DNA of 64,000 bases from Sulfuricurvum sp. PC08-66 (GCA_000830255.1 JQIT01000007.1:1-64000); one strand, 5' to 3'. Counted from the first letter of the stretch, positions 38,487-48,161 are shown. Translations and numbers: made by a program. Notes: generated from the sequence alone by a model not told the origin.

Positions 38487-39851
38487 TTAGAATGTGTAGT
38501 TGAGAATGAGACGGTACTCATCCCAGCCTGTGGTAGCACTGCCACTGGTGACATTGAAACTACGTGGGAAATTGCCACGCACGCGGATTTGCAACCCTTG
38601 CGCCCATGCCGTATTGTAGATGAAATCGAATCCAAATTCGCTTGCATCACCGTACGTATAGCCGTTGTTGTCTGCCATATCGAAATAGGTGTAGTAGAGT
38701 GTACTAGCGATATCCAGACCCAGCGGTTTGGCATTGTGTGCGAGTGCCGCTTTGTACGCCTTGGTACCTGCTAGGAACATATGACGTGTCACCATCCCTT
38801 GGGTGAAAGCAGGCATACCACCCCACGGTGTGATGATGGCATTGGTGTAGCTACTCTCACTTGCGGCATTGGCAGTGGTTTGCGAATAGGCACCTGTGAG
38901 GGTAAACCCTGCGACACTTCCCCCTGCAAGTGCGGCAACATAGATACTGTCTTGTGTGCCGTCACCGCCGATGACACGCATGTTTTGCGCACCGATGCTG
39001 TTTTGTTTGATAGCTTGGGCACTAGCAAAGAGCGTATGCGACCCGATAGGGAGTTTGTAATCGGCTTGCGCATAGACGGTATTCATGATGTCATACGCGA
39101 GATAGTCCCATAGCTGAAGCGTGGTGTTCTCGATGCCGTTATAGGTCGCGCTTGCCATCGTGATACCTGCACTCATGGTGCCTGTGGCATATTTGCCTGC
39201 ATCGACGAACTGTGTCGCTTGGTTACGTGAATCGACGAGTGAGTAGCCCGATGTTGCAGAGAGAATTGCATTGGCAGCGTTGGCGCTCGCATCATAGACA
39301 CGTCCGAAGGTACCTTGTGCGAAGCGTGTAATGTGCCCTATCGATAGAGTCGTCTTATCGATGTCGGTGTTAGAAAGCGTATACGCCTCAAAAAAGTTGG
39401 CAATCATACGCGCATCATCACCACCTGCCATAGGGGTATTGAGCGCTTGTCGTCCCCCTTTGAAGGCGGTATTGCCGCGTTTGTAAGCGATATAGGCTTC
39501 GCTGACCATCGCTACGTTGGCATTATTGACACCCAAAAGCGTCATGTCGACCTTTTTGGGGTCAGAGAGATTGCTATCTAGCCCAAAACCATTGGAGGTG
39601 TGAAACGCCACACCCATCTGCAATCCATAAAAAGGTGCGGTCTCATATTTGAGATGCCCACCGATGGCATTTGCGGTACGTGTGTAGTTATTACCCGCAG
39701 ATAAGAGAACGCTACGCGCGACACTAAACTCGCGAATCTGCCCTGAGACCTTGCCTTGGGTGAAACTCTCACGCCAAGTGGTATCACCCGCCATAAGCTC
39801 CATCGCCCCCAACGCCAGTAGCGCAGAGGCACGAAATGTCAAATGTTTCAT
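38487..39851 (-). CDS. Outer-membrane porin, OprD/Opr family
   Basis: A 454-residue barrel protein with a signal peptide (about 1-21, ending LMA) and repeated amphipathic strands, ending in a C-terminal Phe (LNYTF), the usual outer-membrane insertion signal. The TRTANAIGGHLKYET and AYIAYKRGNTAFKGGRQ segments match the OprD-like porins of Campylobacterota. As first gene of the acetate operon it probably lets acetate or similar acids through the outer membrane. Confidence 0.87.
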   Translation of the reverse strand: MKHLTFRASALLALGAMELMAGDTTWRESFTQGKVSGQIREFSVARSVLLSAGNNYTRTANAIGGHLKYETAPFYGLQMGVAFHTSNGFGLDSNLSDPKKVDMTLLGVNNANVAMVSEAYIAYKRGNTAFKGGRQALNTPMAGGDDARMIANFFEAYTLSNTDIDKTTLSIGHITRFAQGTFGRVYDASANAANAILSATSGYSLVDSRNQATQFVDAGKYATGTMSAGITMASATYNGIENTTLQLWDYLAYDIMNTVYAQADYKLPIGSHTLFASAQAIKQNSIGAQNMRVIGGDGTQDSIYVAALAGGSVAGFTLTGAYSQTTANAASESSYTNAIITPWGGMPAFTQGMVTRHMFLAGTKAYKAALAHNAKPLGLDIASTLYYTYFDMADNNGYTYGDASEFGFDFIYNTAWAQGLQIRVRGNFPRSFNVTSGSATTGWDEYRLILNYTF

Positions 39852-39888
39852 TAATGCTCCTAAAGTGATGTAACAGGGTCACTATAAA

Positions 39889-39958
39889 AACCAAACGTAG
39901 CACCAACGTAGCAAAAGGGTAAATCGATGACAAACAGTATAAATTTTTATTATAGTGA
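39889..39958 (-). promoter_or_regulatory. Promoter and inverted-repeat region of the acetate operon
   Basis: A 9-base inverted repeat, TCACTATAA (39889-39897) and TTATAGTGA (39950-39958), stands 52 bases apart upstream of the porin gene. The far arm overlaps a minus-strand TATAAT (39949-39954), so the arrangement could be an operator or looping site over the acetate-operon promoter. The space to 40099 holds no gene, only the AT-rich approach to the next gene and a 13-base direct repeat. Confidence 0.45.
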
Positions 39959-39984
39959 GAAAAAAAGTAACAGTGAGGGCTTCT

Positions 39985-40056
39985 TGGCGTATCGATGTGA
40001 TGATTTTGGAGAGGTTGTTATAGAATATGGGCTTTTATGAGTGTGGCGTATCGATG
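39985..40056 (+). repeat. 13-bp direct repeat next to the AT-rich gene
   Basis: TGGCGTATCGATG occurs at 39985-39997 and again at 40044-40056, with further similarity downstream of each copy. They sit at the left edge of the low-GC insert that starts at about 40060. They could be a trace of insertion or a binding-site pair for the gene that follows. Confidence 0.5.
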
Positions 40057-40099
40057 GGGATGATGGTGAGTAATATGAAAATAAAAATAAAGGGTGAAG

Positions 40100-41458
40100 A
40101 TGGATAAGCATCAACTCAATGCGAAAATAACAGAACTCAAAAGTATCCTTGAGAATAAGACTGTTCAGAATGTACTACAATATAAACAATTCGATTTAGG
40201 AAGATTAAGTAATTTTCTTGATTCTTTTAAAAAGCACATAGATGAAATTGATGATGATTTGTTAATAAAAATAGAATCAAAAATAAATAGTCTTATAGAA
40301 TATAGTAATAGCTCATCATTTACTTTGTATGCGGAGCTATTTATAAATACAGCTAATTTTTTAATATTAATAATGGAAGAAGAAAATTCAAAAAGTGTGA
40401 AATTTACAGGTGATAATAAGCCAAAAATATCAGAAGAAGAGTTTTCGAATAGATATGAAAAGTTAATAGAAAAACTGAATCTAGAAAGTGAAGTTTGCAA
40501 TCTTATACTTGAAACACAAAGTGATAAAGTTCCTTTCAAAGTCTACAAAAATAATTATAACTCTATAGTTGTAGAAACAAAAGGTGGTACAAAAAGTACA
40601 AGAACAAAAGATAAATTAATAGGTATAGCGTATCGAAATAAAAGTGATGAAAAACGTTCATATGATAGAGTGATAATTGAAAAATTGTTAGATAACTCTA
40701 TCTTTGATTTTTTTCTACAAGTTGAAAAAAATGATTTAATGGAAGCAGTAAAAAATAAACTTTCAAATAATGAAAATGAGTTATTAAAATTAAGTAAAAA
40801 ATTATCTGAAATAGAAAAAAATAGTCAAGAGGTATCATTCACAAGAGAAGAACTATCGCGAATTAAGCAAGAATCAGAGATTGCCAAGAATAAATTCGAA
40901 GATGCTAAAGATGCGGCGATAAAATATGCACAATTAGATGCTTCTGTAAAGCATTGGAGCACAAAACAGAGTGAACATAATAAAAAGTTTTATCGTTTTG
41001 GTGGCTTTTCTATCTTATTAATTTTTATTCTTCTTGCAGCTTTATTTTTTACTCTTCAGTATCACGATGAAGAAATTGTAGGAAGTAATAAAAATGATTT
41101 TAATTCTACAATTGTAAAAGAAATAGAAGTGAATAGTACAACGTTACAAGAAAAAGCGATAGTATTTGATTATTCTAAGATTGCTTGGTATATTTTAATG
41201 ATTTTTGCATCATCGAGTGCTTTTTGGATAATACGTATAATGGTAAAAATTGCACTTAGTAATCTTCACTTATCTGAAGATGCTCGCGAAAGGGTTGTAA
41301 TGATTCAAACATATTTATCTTTTGTTAAAGAGGGGAAAATTGACGAAAATGACAAAAATTTAATTTTGTCTTCGCTATTTCGACCATCTAATATTGGGAT
41401 TATAAAAGATGAATCAAGTGTTACTGTAGCAGATATGATAACAGCGTTAAAAAAATAA
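40100..41458 (+). CDS. AT-rich DUF6161-like membrane coiled-coil protein
   Basis: A 452-residue protein of unknown function. Residues about 1-215 are polar and helical with some beta; 218-290 form a long coiled coil; two transmembrane helices follow (about 301-321 and 356-383), and the end has the LHLSEDARERVVMIQTYLSF..FRPSN signature that I associate tentatively with DUF6161. Composition is far from its neighbours: 11 of 60 bases are G or C in the stretch 40261-40320, against roughly 45% around it. AAAGGG 5 bases before the ATG sets the start. Likely acquired horizontally; a membrane-sensor or defence role is possible but unproven. Confidence 0.75.
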   Translation: MDKHQLNAKITELKSILENKTVQNVLQYKQFDLGRLSNFLDSFKKHIDEIDDDLLIKIESKINSLIEYSNSSSFTLYAELFINTANFLILIMEEENSKSVKFTGDNKPKISEEEFSNRYEKLIEKLNLESEVCNLILETQSDKVPFKVYKNNYNSIVVETKGGTKSTRTKDKLIGIAYRNKSDEKRSYDRVIIEKLLDNSIFDFFLQVEKNDLMEAVKNKLSNNENELLKLSKKLSEIEKNSQEVSFTREELSRIKQESEIAKNKFEDAKDAAIKYAQLDASVKHWSTKQSEHNKKFYRFGGFSILLIFILLAALFFTLQYHDEEIVGSNKNDFNSTIVKEIEVNSTTLQEKAIVFDYSKIAWYILMIFASSSAFWIIRIMVKIALSNLHLSEDARERVVMIQTYLSFVKEGKIDENDKNLILSSLFRPSNIGIIKDESSVTVADMITALKK

Positions 41459-41518
41459 ACGTAAGGTTTGTGAAGTATCGATAGATGGTATGAGTAAAAT
41501 CGCTCAATTTTATTTCTC

Positions 41519-41553
41519 GGAAGTGGGACTGTGGATTTTTCTACAGCCTCATG
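41519..41553 (+). repeat. Palindromic repeat copy C (GGAAGTGGGACT)
   Basis: Twelve bases GGAAGTGGGACT match exactly the right arm (read in reverse complement) of the larger palindrome at 49433-49506. A 7-base hairpin (CTGTGGA/TCTACAG, TTTT loop) follows. It lies in the convergent gap between the AT-rich gene and the DUF2798 gene and may terminate both. Confidence 0.55.
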
Positions 41554-41776
41554 GTTTGGAGCAGACCATCATCGCAGCTTTGCGTGCAAGTGGGAAGACG
41601 AGGAGTATCGTAGGGTAGGCAATGACAAAGGCAGATGCCCATGCTCGCATCCATAATGTGAAAAAGTCATCGGGTAGACCGACATTGATGAGGGTAATGA
41701 CACCCGACATGATGAAACTCATCAGCATCGAGAGCATGAACGAGAGTACGTATTGTAAATATTTGACTGAAAGCAT
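41549..41776 (-). CDS. DUF2798 small membrane protein
   Basis: A 75-residue protein with two hydrophobic helices (about 8-32 and 44-66), matching DUF2798 by the SFIMSGVITLINVG and W.RAWASAFVIAYP segments. Function unknown. AGGAG precedes the ATG. It lies alone between the AT-rich insert and a toxin-antitoxin pair. Confidence 0.8.
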   Translation of the reverse strand: MLSVKYLQYVLSFMLSMLMSFIMSGVITLINVGLPDDFFTLWMRAWASAFVIAYPTILLVFPLARKAAMMVCSKP

Positions 41777-41817
41777 GGAAAACTCCTAATTTTTTCGCGG
41801 ATTGTAGCAGGTGAACG

Positions 41818-42111
41818 CTAACTCTCTAGCTGTGACTCGTCGAAATTTATGTAGCGGTAGACCATCAAAACGACAATGCTATTTGGGTAGATTTTGTAGA
41901 TGATTTTCATGCCGTCTAGCGCAATTTCTCGTATCGATTCGTCGTCAAAAACAGCGTTGATTTTGCCTATGTTGGGGAATTGAAGCATCGATACGACGCG
42001 TTTGATAAGGCTGGCGGTGTAGGCATTGGCTTGCGTGAGATTGTCTTTGGCAATAAAATCACGATTTTTAAAGAGAAAAGCTTTTGCATCAGCGGTAAAC
42101 TTGACAATCAT
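41818..42111 (-). CDS. ParE/RelE-superfamily toxin
   Basis: A 97-residue protein with the RelE/ParE fold pattern: VKFTADAKAFL helix start, two helices, then the strands IREIALDGMKIIYKIYPNSIVVLMVYR ending in an acidic tail. The terminal RYINFDESQLE is typical of ParE-type proteins. Its start overlaps the antitoxin stop by one base. Whether it poisons gyrase or cuts mRNA cannot be told. Confidence 0.78.
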   Translation of the reverse strand: MIVKFTADAKAFLFKNRDFIAKDNLTQANAYTASLIKRVVSMLQFPNIGKINAVFDDESIREIALDGMKIIYKIYPNSIVVLMVYRYINFDESQLES

Positions 42112-42314
42112 TAGGCAAGTTCAGCCAAAAGCTCTTGGGAAGTGTGAAGTTTACCTTGGTCGATTTGAGAGAGTCCTTGGAGGATGCCTTTTTTTTCATA
42201 CTGAAAAAGCGCATCGTCAATAATCTCGACCTTTTCACCTTTTTGTGCCAAGCTCTCCAAAAAGGCGAAAACTTTTTGTGAGACACTCTCAGAGAGATTC
42301 AAATGTAGGGTCAT
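42111..42314 (-). CDS. Antitoxin of the ParE/RelE-type pair
   Basis: A 67-residue protein with an N-terminal beta strand and helix (LHLNLSESVSQKVFAFLESLAQKG), a short middle and a C-terminal helix. The family is not certain, but position, size and the 1-base overlap with the toxin make it the cognate antitoxin. AGGATGACCA before ATG acts as ribosome site. Confidence 0.75.
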   Translation of the reverse strand: MTLHLNLSESVSQKVFAFLESLAQKGEKVEIIDDALFQYEKKGILQGLSQIDQGKLHTSQELLAELA

Positions 42315-42361
42315 TGGTCATCCTTTTGTTGCATTTTAGCATAACGATAGGAGTGTGTAGA

Positions 42362-42892
42362 TTACTTCGCTAACACCCATTCGAGTGCCCACTCCCACGC
42401 TCCAAAACCCGCCGCAGTATTGATATGTCCTGCCTCGTGAAGTATCTCTAGGGGGATATCCAGCGCCTTGGCGAGGGTGTGAGACTCCTCGATACTCATA
42501 TAGGGGTCGCTGTTTGATACGACCATGAGCGCTTCGTGGGCGTGCAGGTCGAGGGGTAGGGGCGTAGGGAAAAAGGTGGCAACTTCAGGGGTGTCGCTGT
42601 GGTCGCGTGGCGGTGCGACCAAGAGGAGCTTGGGGACGTGCGTCTCTAGGTGTGCACACAGATGTAGCCAGAGAATCGAGCCTAGCGAGTGGCAGACGAC
42701 GACATCGGGAGAGAGTGCCTTAAAGGCATCGAGCGCTTGGCGTACCCACACCTCTTTTTGGGGTGCGTGCGCATCGCGCAGTTGTGGGAAGGCGACGATG
42801 GTATCGCGTAGCACTAGCTCTTGCGCCAGCCACGCCTGCCAATGCGGCATATCGCTACCGTGCCAGCCGTGAAGAATGAGAACTTTTTTCAA
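42362..42892 (-). CDS. RBBP9/YdeN-type serine hydrolase
   Basis: A 176-residue alpha/beta hydrolase. The N-terminal LILHGWHGSD (oxyanion loop), nucleophile in VVCHSLGSI, a C-terminal Asp region and His in EAGHINTAAGFG complete the triad. Family RBBP9/YdeN (DUF1234-like), with unknown substrate. TTG start overlapping the TM-protein stop by four bases (TTGA), so the two form an operon. Confidence 0.87.
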   Translation of the reverse strand: MKKVLILHGWHGSDMPHWQAWLAQELVLRDTIVAFPQLRDAHAPQKEVWVRQALDAFKALSPDVVVCHSLGSILWLHLCAHLETHVPKLLLVAPPRDHSDTPEVATFFPTPLPLDLHAHEALMVVSNSDPYMSIEESHTLAKALDIPLEILHEAGHINTAAGFGAWEWALEWVLAK

Positions 42893-43728
42893 TTTTGAGA
42901 CTGGACGTTTTTGGTGAATTTGCCAAAGACATAGAGCAACAGCGCCAATGCCACGATGAGCGAAGCGCCATAAGGGAGCTTGGTGTAGTCATCCAAAGAG
43001 ATTTTGAAAATGACCAAGAGCGCCTCTATCATCATCGCGATGATTATCGAGACGAGGAAATTGATAAGCGTTTTGGCTTTGAAGCTTTTGGAGACATGCT
43101 CGGTTTTGGGGAGTACCTCTTGCTCGACGAGCGTCTTGCCCAAATCATAGACCGCCATACCCAAGGTCAAGGCGATGACAGGTTTGAATATCGTATCCAG
43201 AGAGAGCGGCACGCTATCGAAGAGGTACTGCCCAAAGGTGAAAAATCCATAGAGCGTCACAAAAAGCCCAAAGAAGATAAGCCCGCCCCCCAAAAGCATA
43301 TAGGCGTAGCGGTTGAGGCGGTTAAAACCGTTGCGCTCGACGATGAGATTGAAGCGCTCTAGGAGTTTGCGCAGACCAAAATCGAGGAAGATAAAACCCG
43401 CATCGGTGCGAATCATCATCGTAATACAAAAGCGTGAGGTCGCCGTAGAGATATAGGGCGCGGTAAAGGTGTGTGGGGCATCGATATTGGGTGCCAAATA
43501 GGCGCGATTTTCACCCATAGGACGGGCATCGACACGGTCACGGTAGATGTTTTCAGAGACTTGGTTGAGCTCTACATCACACGCATAGTAAAGCTCCAAA
43601 CTGGGGAAAAGCTCAAAAAGACGCGCAGTGTTGATAGGTGCATTGAAGTTGATTTGTTTGAGAGTATTGACAATGAATTGTTCAATAAAAGTGGCATTTT
43701 CGTCGTAAACATGAATCAGAGGGTGCAT
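42889..43728 (-). CDS. Membrane protein with PDC/CACHE-like N-terminal domain
   Basis: A 279-residue protein. Residues about 1-140 resemble a PDC (single CACHE) sensor: the PYISTATSRFCITMMIRTDAGF segment (near 91-112) and LDFGLRKLL are like the ligand strand pair of PDC sensors. Four hydrophobic helices follow (about 141-165, 183-200, 222-245, 256-272). There is no N-terminal anchor or signal peptide before the sensor domain, unlike ordinary chemoreceptors, so the domain may be cytosolic. No output domain is recognisable. Confidence 0.65.
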   Translation of the reverse strand: MHPLIHVYDENATFIEQFIVNTLKQINFNAPINTARLFELFPSLELYYACDVELNQVSENIYRDRVDARPMGENRAYLAPNIDAPHTFTAPYISTATSRFCITMMIRTDAGFIFLDFGLRKLLERFNLIVERNGFNRLNRYAYMLLGGGLIFFGLFVTLYGFFTFGQYLFDSVPLSLDTIFKPVIALTLGMAVYDLGKTLVEQEVLPKTEHVSKSFKAKTLINFLVSIIIAMMIEALLVIFKISLDDYTKLPYGASLIVALALLLYVFGKFTKNVQSQN

Positions 43729-43967
43729 GAGAATCTCAAGTTTTGGGATAAGAGACCCTCTCGCGCTACGTTTTGGACAAACGTTTTGTCGGTTTCTTTA
43801 GGAGGGAATAGGCAAGTAGCGAGAGAGCCATTACACTTCGCATGTAACGTCAAAAGTATAAAAGTTTTTGTCGATAAAAGATACATGCGTGTGATGAAAA
43901 AATAGTCAATCATCTTTAAGGTCGAGATAAACTATACGTTTTTAGCAAAACCTTAGGGGGGTGCGAC
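43729..43967. other. Divergent intergenic region upstream of purL
   Basis: About 240 bases with no credible gene. It holds an imperfect inverted repeat CTCTCGCGCTAC (near 43768) and GTAGCGAGAG (near 43816) with a two-base bulge, and a minus-strand TATACT-like -10 facing the PDC-like membrane gene. I recognise no riboswitch. Confidence 0.4.
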
Positions 43968-43973
43968 TATAAT
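43968..43973 (+). promoter_or_regulatory. -10 element for purL
   Basis: TATAAT with an upstream G-rich run, 30 bases before the purL GTG; AAGGAAG lies 6 bases before the start codon. Confidence 0.6.
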
Positions 43974-44002
43974 CGCGCTTATTTTCATGACAAGGAAGCC
44001 CC

Positions 44003-46216
44003 GTGCAACAGCCCCTGCCCAACCTCCCCGAAATCCTCGCCAAACACAAACTCTCACCCCTTGAATACGATAGCATCAAGATTATTTTGGGACGCGACGC
44101 CAACCTCGTAGAGATAGGTATCTTCTCTGCAATGTGGTCAGAGCACTGCTCCTATAAATCGAGCAAAAAATACCTCAGCGGCTTCCCCACCAAAGCACCG
44201 TGGGTCATCCAAGGTCCAGGTGAAAATGCGGGTGTCATCGATATTGGTGGCGGCATGGCGGCAGTATTCAAGATGGAGAGCCATAATCACCCTAGCTTTA
44301 TCGAGCCTTATCAGGGTGCCGCAACAGGCGTAGGCGGTATCATGCGCGACGTTTTTACGATGGGTGCGCGTCCAGTAGCGAGTCTCAATGCGCTACGTTT
44401 TGGCGATGTCAAACGTGACGATGCTATAGGTGCACACCAACGCTACCTCGTGCGCGGTGTCGTCGAGGGGATTGGCGGTTACGGCAACTGCATGGGCGTA
44501 CCCACTATCGGTGGAGAGACGAGCTTCGATAGTTGCTATAACGGCAATATTTTGGTCAATGCTTTTACACTAGGTCTAGCTAAAGCAGATGAAATTTTCT
44601 ACGGACGTGCTGAGGGTATTGGCAATCCTGTCATCTACGTAGGTGCCAAAACAGGTCGAGATGGGCTTGGTGGCGCGGTCATGAGTAGCGATAGCTTCAC
44701 CGATGCCTCCAAGAGTCTGCGTCCTACGGTGCAAGTGGGCGACCCTTTCACTGAAAAACTCTTGCTAGAGGCGTGCCTAGAGCTTTTCAAGACGGACTAC
44801 GTCGTAGGTATCCAAGACATGGGTGCGGCAGGACTCACCTCGAGTAGTTTTGAGATGGCAGGACGTTCAGGCAGTGGTATGAAAATGCACCTCGACCAAG
44901 TCCCAGCACGCGAAGAGGGGATGCAACCCTATGAATTTATGCTCTCTGAATCGCAAGAACGAATGCTCATCTGTGCCAAAAAAGGCTCTGAAGAGGCGAT
45001 TTTGAAAATCTTCCAAAAATGGGATTTGGATGCGGCAATCATCGGAGAGGTGACCAATACAGGGCATATGGAGCTATTCTGGCACGGCCAAAAGGTAGCA
45101 GATGTACCTGTACAACCTGTGAGCGAAGAGGCACCCATTCTCGATAGACCTACCCAAGAGCCTGCCTACATCGCCAAAGTGCGCACTACTTCCATCGATA
45201 GCTTCCCTGCGGTGGACAATCAAACTGCCTTTGAAAAATTGGCTAGCTCATTAGAGGTAGTCGATAAGGGGTGGATATATACGCAATACGACTCGATGGT
45301 ACAGACCAACACTATCAAGGGTGGCGGAAGTCTGGACGCTTCAGTCATTCGTGTCAAAGAGACGGGTGGAGCACTCGCGATGAGCGCGGATTGTAATGTG
45401 CGCTACTGCTACATCGACCCCTTCAAGGGTGCCGCCGCTGCCGTCATGGAATCAGGACGCAATGTCGCTATGACAGGTGCCACGCCCAAAGCTATCACCG
45501 ATTGTCTCAACTTCGGCAATCCTCAAAACCCTGAGGTGATGTGGCAATTCGCTCAAAGTACCTACGGTATCAAAGAGGCGTGCGCCAAACTCAACACCCC
45601 TGTCACAGGCGGAAACGTATCGCTCTACAATGAGACCAACGGTGTATCGATATTCCCCACACCTGCTATCGCCATGGTAGGGGTCAATCCTGATGCTACC
45701 AAAACACTCAAAAGTAGCTTCCAAAAAGCGGGCAACACGCTGTATCTCGTAGGCAAAACAGGCGATGATTTTGGTGGCTCTCTCTATATGAAAGAGCTTT
45801 TCGATACAGTCGCAGGGACGTTGCCCGCTATCGATTATGAGGCAGAATTGGCACTGTGGAATATGGTCATCGAGGCTAACGCTAAAGGACTCTTGGCAAG
45901 TGCCAAGGATGTGAGTGCTGGCGGTGTAGCCATAGTGCTAGCCAAAATGGCGGCAGTGAGTGGTCTAGGTGTAGAGGCTACAATGAAGGTAGCCAAACCA
46001 CGCGAAATTTTCGCAGAGTCGTTCCACCGTGCCATCATCGAGGTAGAGCCCAAAAATGCAGCCGCTTTTGAAGCGATGGCTGCCAAACTAGGATGTGAAA
46101 AGATAGGAACCGTAGGCGGCGACACCCTACGCCTCAACGATATCTCGATGAGCCTAGCGCAACTTAAAAAAGTCTACTACACCACCTTCGCAAGCGTCAT
46201 CAACCGCGATCTTTAA
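44003..46216 (+). CDS. purL: Phosphoribosylformylglycinamidine synthase subunit PurL
   Basis: ATP-dependent amidation of formylglycinamide ribotide in purine synthesis. At 737 residues it is the small form that works with separate PurQ and PurS, which are not in this window. Typical motifs: [10 protein letters not shown] near 48-57, [11 protein letters not shown] near 88-98 and the tandem AIRS-like halves with [11 protein letters not shown]-type ATP loops. It starts at GTG with a good ribosome site and its own promoter. The stop overlaps the L,D-transpeptidase stop as TTAA. Confidence 0.96.
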   Translation: MQQPLPNLPEILAKHKLSPLEYDSIKIILGRDANLVEIGIFSAMWSEHCSYKSSKKYLSGFPTKAPWVIQGPGENAGVIDIGGGMAAVFKMESHNHPSFIEPYQGAATGVGGIMRDVFTMGARPVASLNALRFGDVKRDDAIGAHQRYLVRGVVEGIGGYGNCMGVPTIGGETSFDSCYNGNILVNAFTLGLAKADEIFYGRAEGIGNPVIYVGAKTGRDGLGGAVMSSDSFTDASKSLRPTVQVGDPFTEKLLLEACLELFKTDYVVGIQDMGAAGLTSSSFEMAGRSGSGMKMHLDQVPAREEGMQPYEFMLSESQERMLICAKKGSEEAILKIFQKWDLDAAIIGEVTNTGHMELFWHGQKVADVPVQPVSEEAPILDRPTQEPAYIAKVRTTSIDSFPAVDNQTAFEKLASSLEVVDKGWIYTQYDSMVQTNTIKGGGSLDASVIRVKETGGALAMSADCNVRYCYIDPFKGAAAAVMESGRNVAMTGATPKAITDCLNFGNPQNPEVMWQFAQSTYGIKEACAKLNTPVTGGNVSLYNETNGVSIFPTPAIAMVGVNPDATKTLKSSFQKAGNTLYLVGKTGDDFGGSLYMKELFDTVAGTLPAIDYEAELALWNMVIEANAKGLLASAKDVSAGGVAIVLAKMAAVSGLGVEATMKVAKPREIFAESFHRAIIEVEPKNAAAFEAMAAKLGCEKIGTVGGDTLRLNDISMSLAQLKKVYYTTFASVINRDL

Positions 46217-47139
46217 ATCGCATCGACCACGATGAGGTACTTGCCCGCCCACTCAGGGTGGTCATTGGGCGGTGGCGGCGTGGCGTGGCGCTGTATCCAT
46301 TTGCCTTGCGCAAAGAGCGGCGCGAAAAGCACCCACTCCCTCTCGATATAGCGATTGAATCCATCTGTGATACGAATACACCCATGTGATGCCGCTCTAC
46401 CCAAAGGGGTGGCGCTTTGGTGTGCATGGATAGCAAACTGCAAATAATCCCCGATAATATTCCACTTTTTTGAATCTCTGATTTTGTTGCCCTCACGGTC
46501 GAAGGTGTTGTAGCGAATGCTCTTTTGCTTCCCAAAATAGTAGACGAAACGATTTTTTTGTCCGTAGGGCATCGTCACGCCGTCATCGAGCACTTCGCCC
46601 GTAGAGCGCCACGCACTTTTGAGTCTGAATATTCCCGTTGGAGTTTTGAGGTAGTGGTCTTCGAGCGGCTTGGTTTCGCGCTCACGCTCTATGGCACCTG
46701 CAGAGATACGCTCCATGCCTATATACTCAAACTTTTGGTGCGCATCGTCCCAAAAAAGCACCATCATCACATGGCGACGTAAATCAGCTAATAGTAAGAA
46801 TTGATTGGAGTGAAAATAGCGTCGATAGGGGCGTAATTTTTTGAGCGCGCGTTTCCAATAGCTTGGGGTGAAGGTAAGCCCTTGGGTGTAGCGGTTGTAT
46901 TCGTCACGTATCCACGTATCGGCGTAGAGAGGAATTTCACGCATAATGAAGTCGAGTTGTATATCGCGGCAGTGACGTGAGCGCCCTTTGCACACTTGGG
47001 TGATTGCCTCACCGTAGCGTGCTTCATAGAGCATATCGAGATAGAGCGTACGGGCGAAAGTCGTACGAAGTGCCTCGATATCGACACTCCCCCACAGCGA
47101 TACGGTGAGCAAAAAAATAGAGAGAACTTTTTTTGCCAC
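46213..47139 (-). CDS. L,D-transpeptidase (YkuD family), exported
   Basis: Periplasmic peptidoglycan cross-linking or trimming enzyme. A signal peptide occupies about 1-17; an uncharacterised N-terminal region (about 20-130) precedes the YkuD domain with catalytic Cys in [10 protein letters not shown] (near 252-260). Helicobacter and Campylobacter homologues (Csd6/Pgp2 type) are carboxypeptidases that set helical cell shape. The 308-residue length and Trp- and Tyr-rich N-terminal part suggest the same group. GTG start with AGGAG 6 bases upstream. Confidence 0.87.
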   Translation of the reverse strand: MAKKVLSIFLLTVSLWGSVDIEALRTTFARTLYLDMLYEARYGEAITQVCKGRSRHCRDIQLDFIMREIPLYADTWIRDEYNRYTQGLTFTPSYWKRALKKLRPYRRYFHSNQFLLLADLRRHVMMVLFWDDAHQKFEYIGMERISAGAIERERETKPLEDHYLKTPTGIFRLKSAWRSTGEVLDDGVTMPYGQKNRFVYYFGKQKSIRYNTFDREGNKIRDSKKWNIIGDYLQFAIHAHQSATPLGRAASHGCIRITDGFNRYIEREWVLFAPLFAQGKWIQRHATPPPPNDHPEWAGKYLIVVDAI

Positions 47140-47246
47140 TGCATACTCCTGCGAAATTTGTAAAAGTTAGCAATTTTCATGCCCTCTTTTACGCGCGTTT
47201 CATTTGGATAGGGCTACACTAAATCTATCAAAAATGAGGAGTCTGC

Positions 47247-48161
47247 ATGGAAGCGTTTGAGATTTTTATGGTGGCTATTGTGGTGGTGGCGTTTGTGCTT
47301 ATTGTCAAAGGGGTCAAAATCGTCCCGCAAGCCGAAGCGTGGGTCGTGGAGCGGTTGGGACGCTATCACATGACGCTCGAGGGGGGATTTCACCTCATTA
47401 TTCCTGTCATCGATACGGTGCGTATGACCTATGCCAAACAAGAGCAGCTCATCGATATCGCTAAGCAACCTGTCATTACCAAGGACAACGTCAATATCCA
47501 AGTAGACGGTATCGTCTTCATCCAAGTCGAAGATGCGCGCAAAGCGACCTATGGCATCATGAATTTCAAAAGTGCCATCGCCAATCTCGCCATGACGACG
47601 TTGCGTGCGGAAATAGGGCAGATGAATCTCGATGAGACGCTTTCCTCTCGCGATGGACTCAATGTCAAAATATTGGGTGTCTTGGACGAGGCTTCAGGCA
47701 AATGGGGTGTCAAGACGATGCGTGTCGAAATCAGCGATATCTCCGTCCCACGCGAAATCGAAGAGGCGATGAATATGCAGATGAAAGCCGAACGTGAAAA
47801 ACGCGCCATCGAGCTAAAAGCAATCGCCAACAAAGAGGCGATGATACGCGATGCTGAAGGTCTCAAACAAAAAACCGTCCTCGAAGCTGAAGCGATTGAA
47901 CGTATGGCGGATGCCAAACGCTACGAACAAGAGCAGATGGCGCAGGGGCAAATGACCGCGATGAAACTCATCAACGAACAGATGAGCACCAATGCACGCG
48001 CGGCAGAGTTCATGCTCGCCAAAGACCGTGTGGCGGCATTTGAGAAGCTAGCTTCTAGCGACTCCAAAGACAAAATGATTGTCCCTTATGAGACGATGGA
48101 GCTTATAGGAAGCCTGAGCGTTTTCAAAGAGTTTTTGACCACCAAGGCGACAAAAGCATGA
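47247..48161 (+). CDS. SPFH/stomatin-like protein (QmcA family)
   Basis: A 304-residue membrane-associated scaffold: one N-terminal transmembrane helix (about 4-22), the SPFH domain (about 25-190) with VVERLGRYH and the IPVID segment, then a long charged coiled coil rich in Ala, Glu and Lys (190-265). Such proteins form oligomeric microdomains. GAGGAG 5 bases before the ATG. Overlaps the NfeD gene by 4 bases, the standard stomatin-NfeD operon. Confidence 0.93.
   Translation: MEAFEIFMVAIVVVAFVLIVKGVKIVPQAEAWVVERLGRYHMTLEGGFHLIIPVIDTVRMTYAKQEQLIDIAKQPVITKDNVNIQVDGIVFIQVEDARKATYGIMNFKSAIANLAMTTLRAEIGQMNLDETLSSRDGLNVKILGVLDEASGKWGVKTMRVEISDISVPREIEEAMNMQMKAEREKRAIELKAIANKEAMIRDAEGLKQKTVLEAEAIERMADAKRYEQEQMAQGQMTAMKLINEQMSTNARAAEFMLAKDRVAAFEKLASSDSKDKMIVPYETMELIGSLSVFKEFLTTKATKA

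Noticed and set aside
43716-43913. 65-codon minus-strand frame upstream of the PDC-like membrane gene
   Set aside because: Overlaps that gene's start, lacks a ribosome site and resembles nothing.
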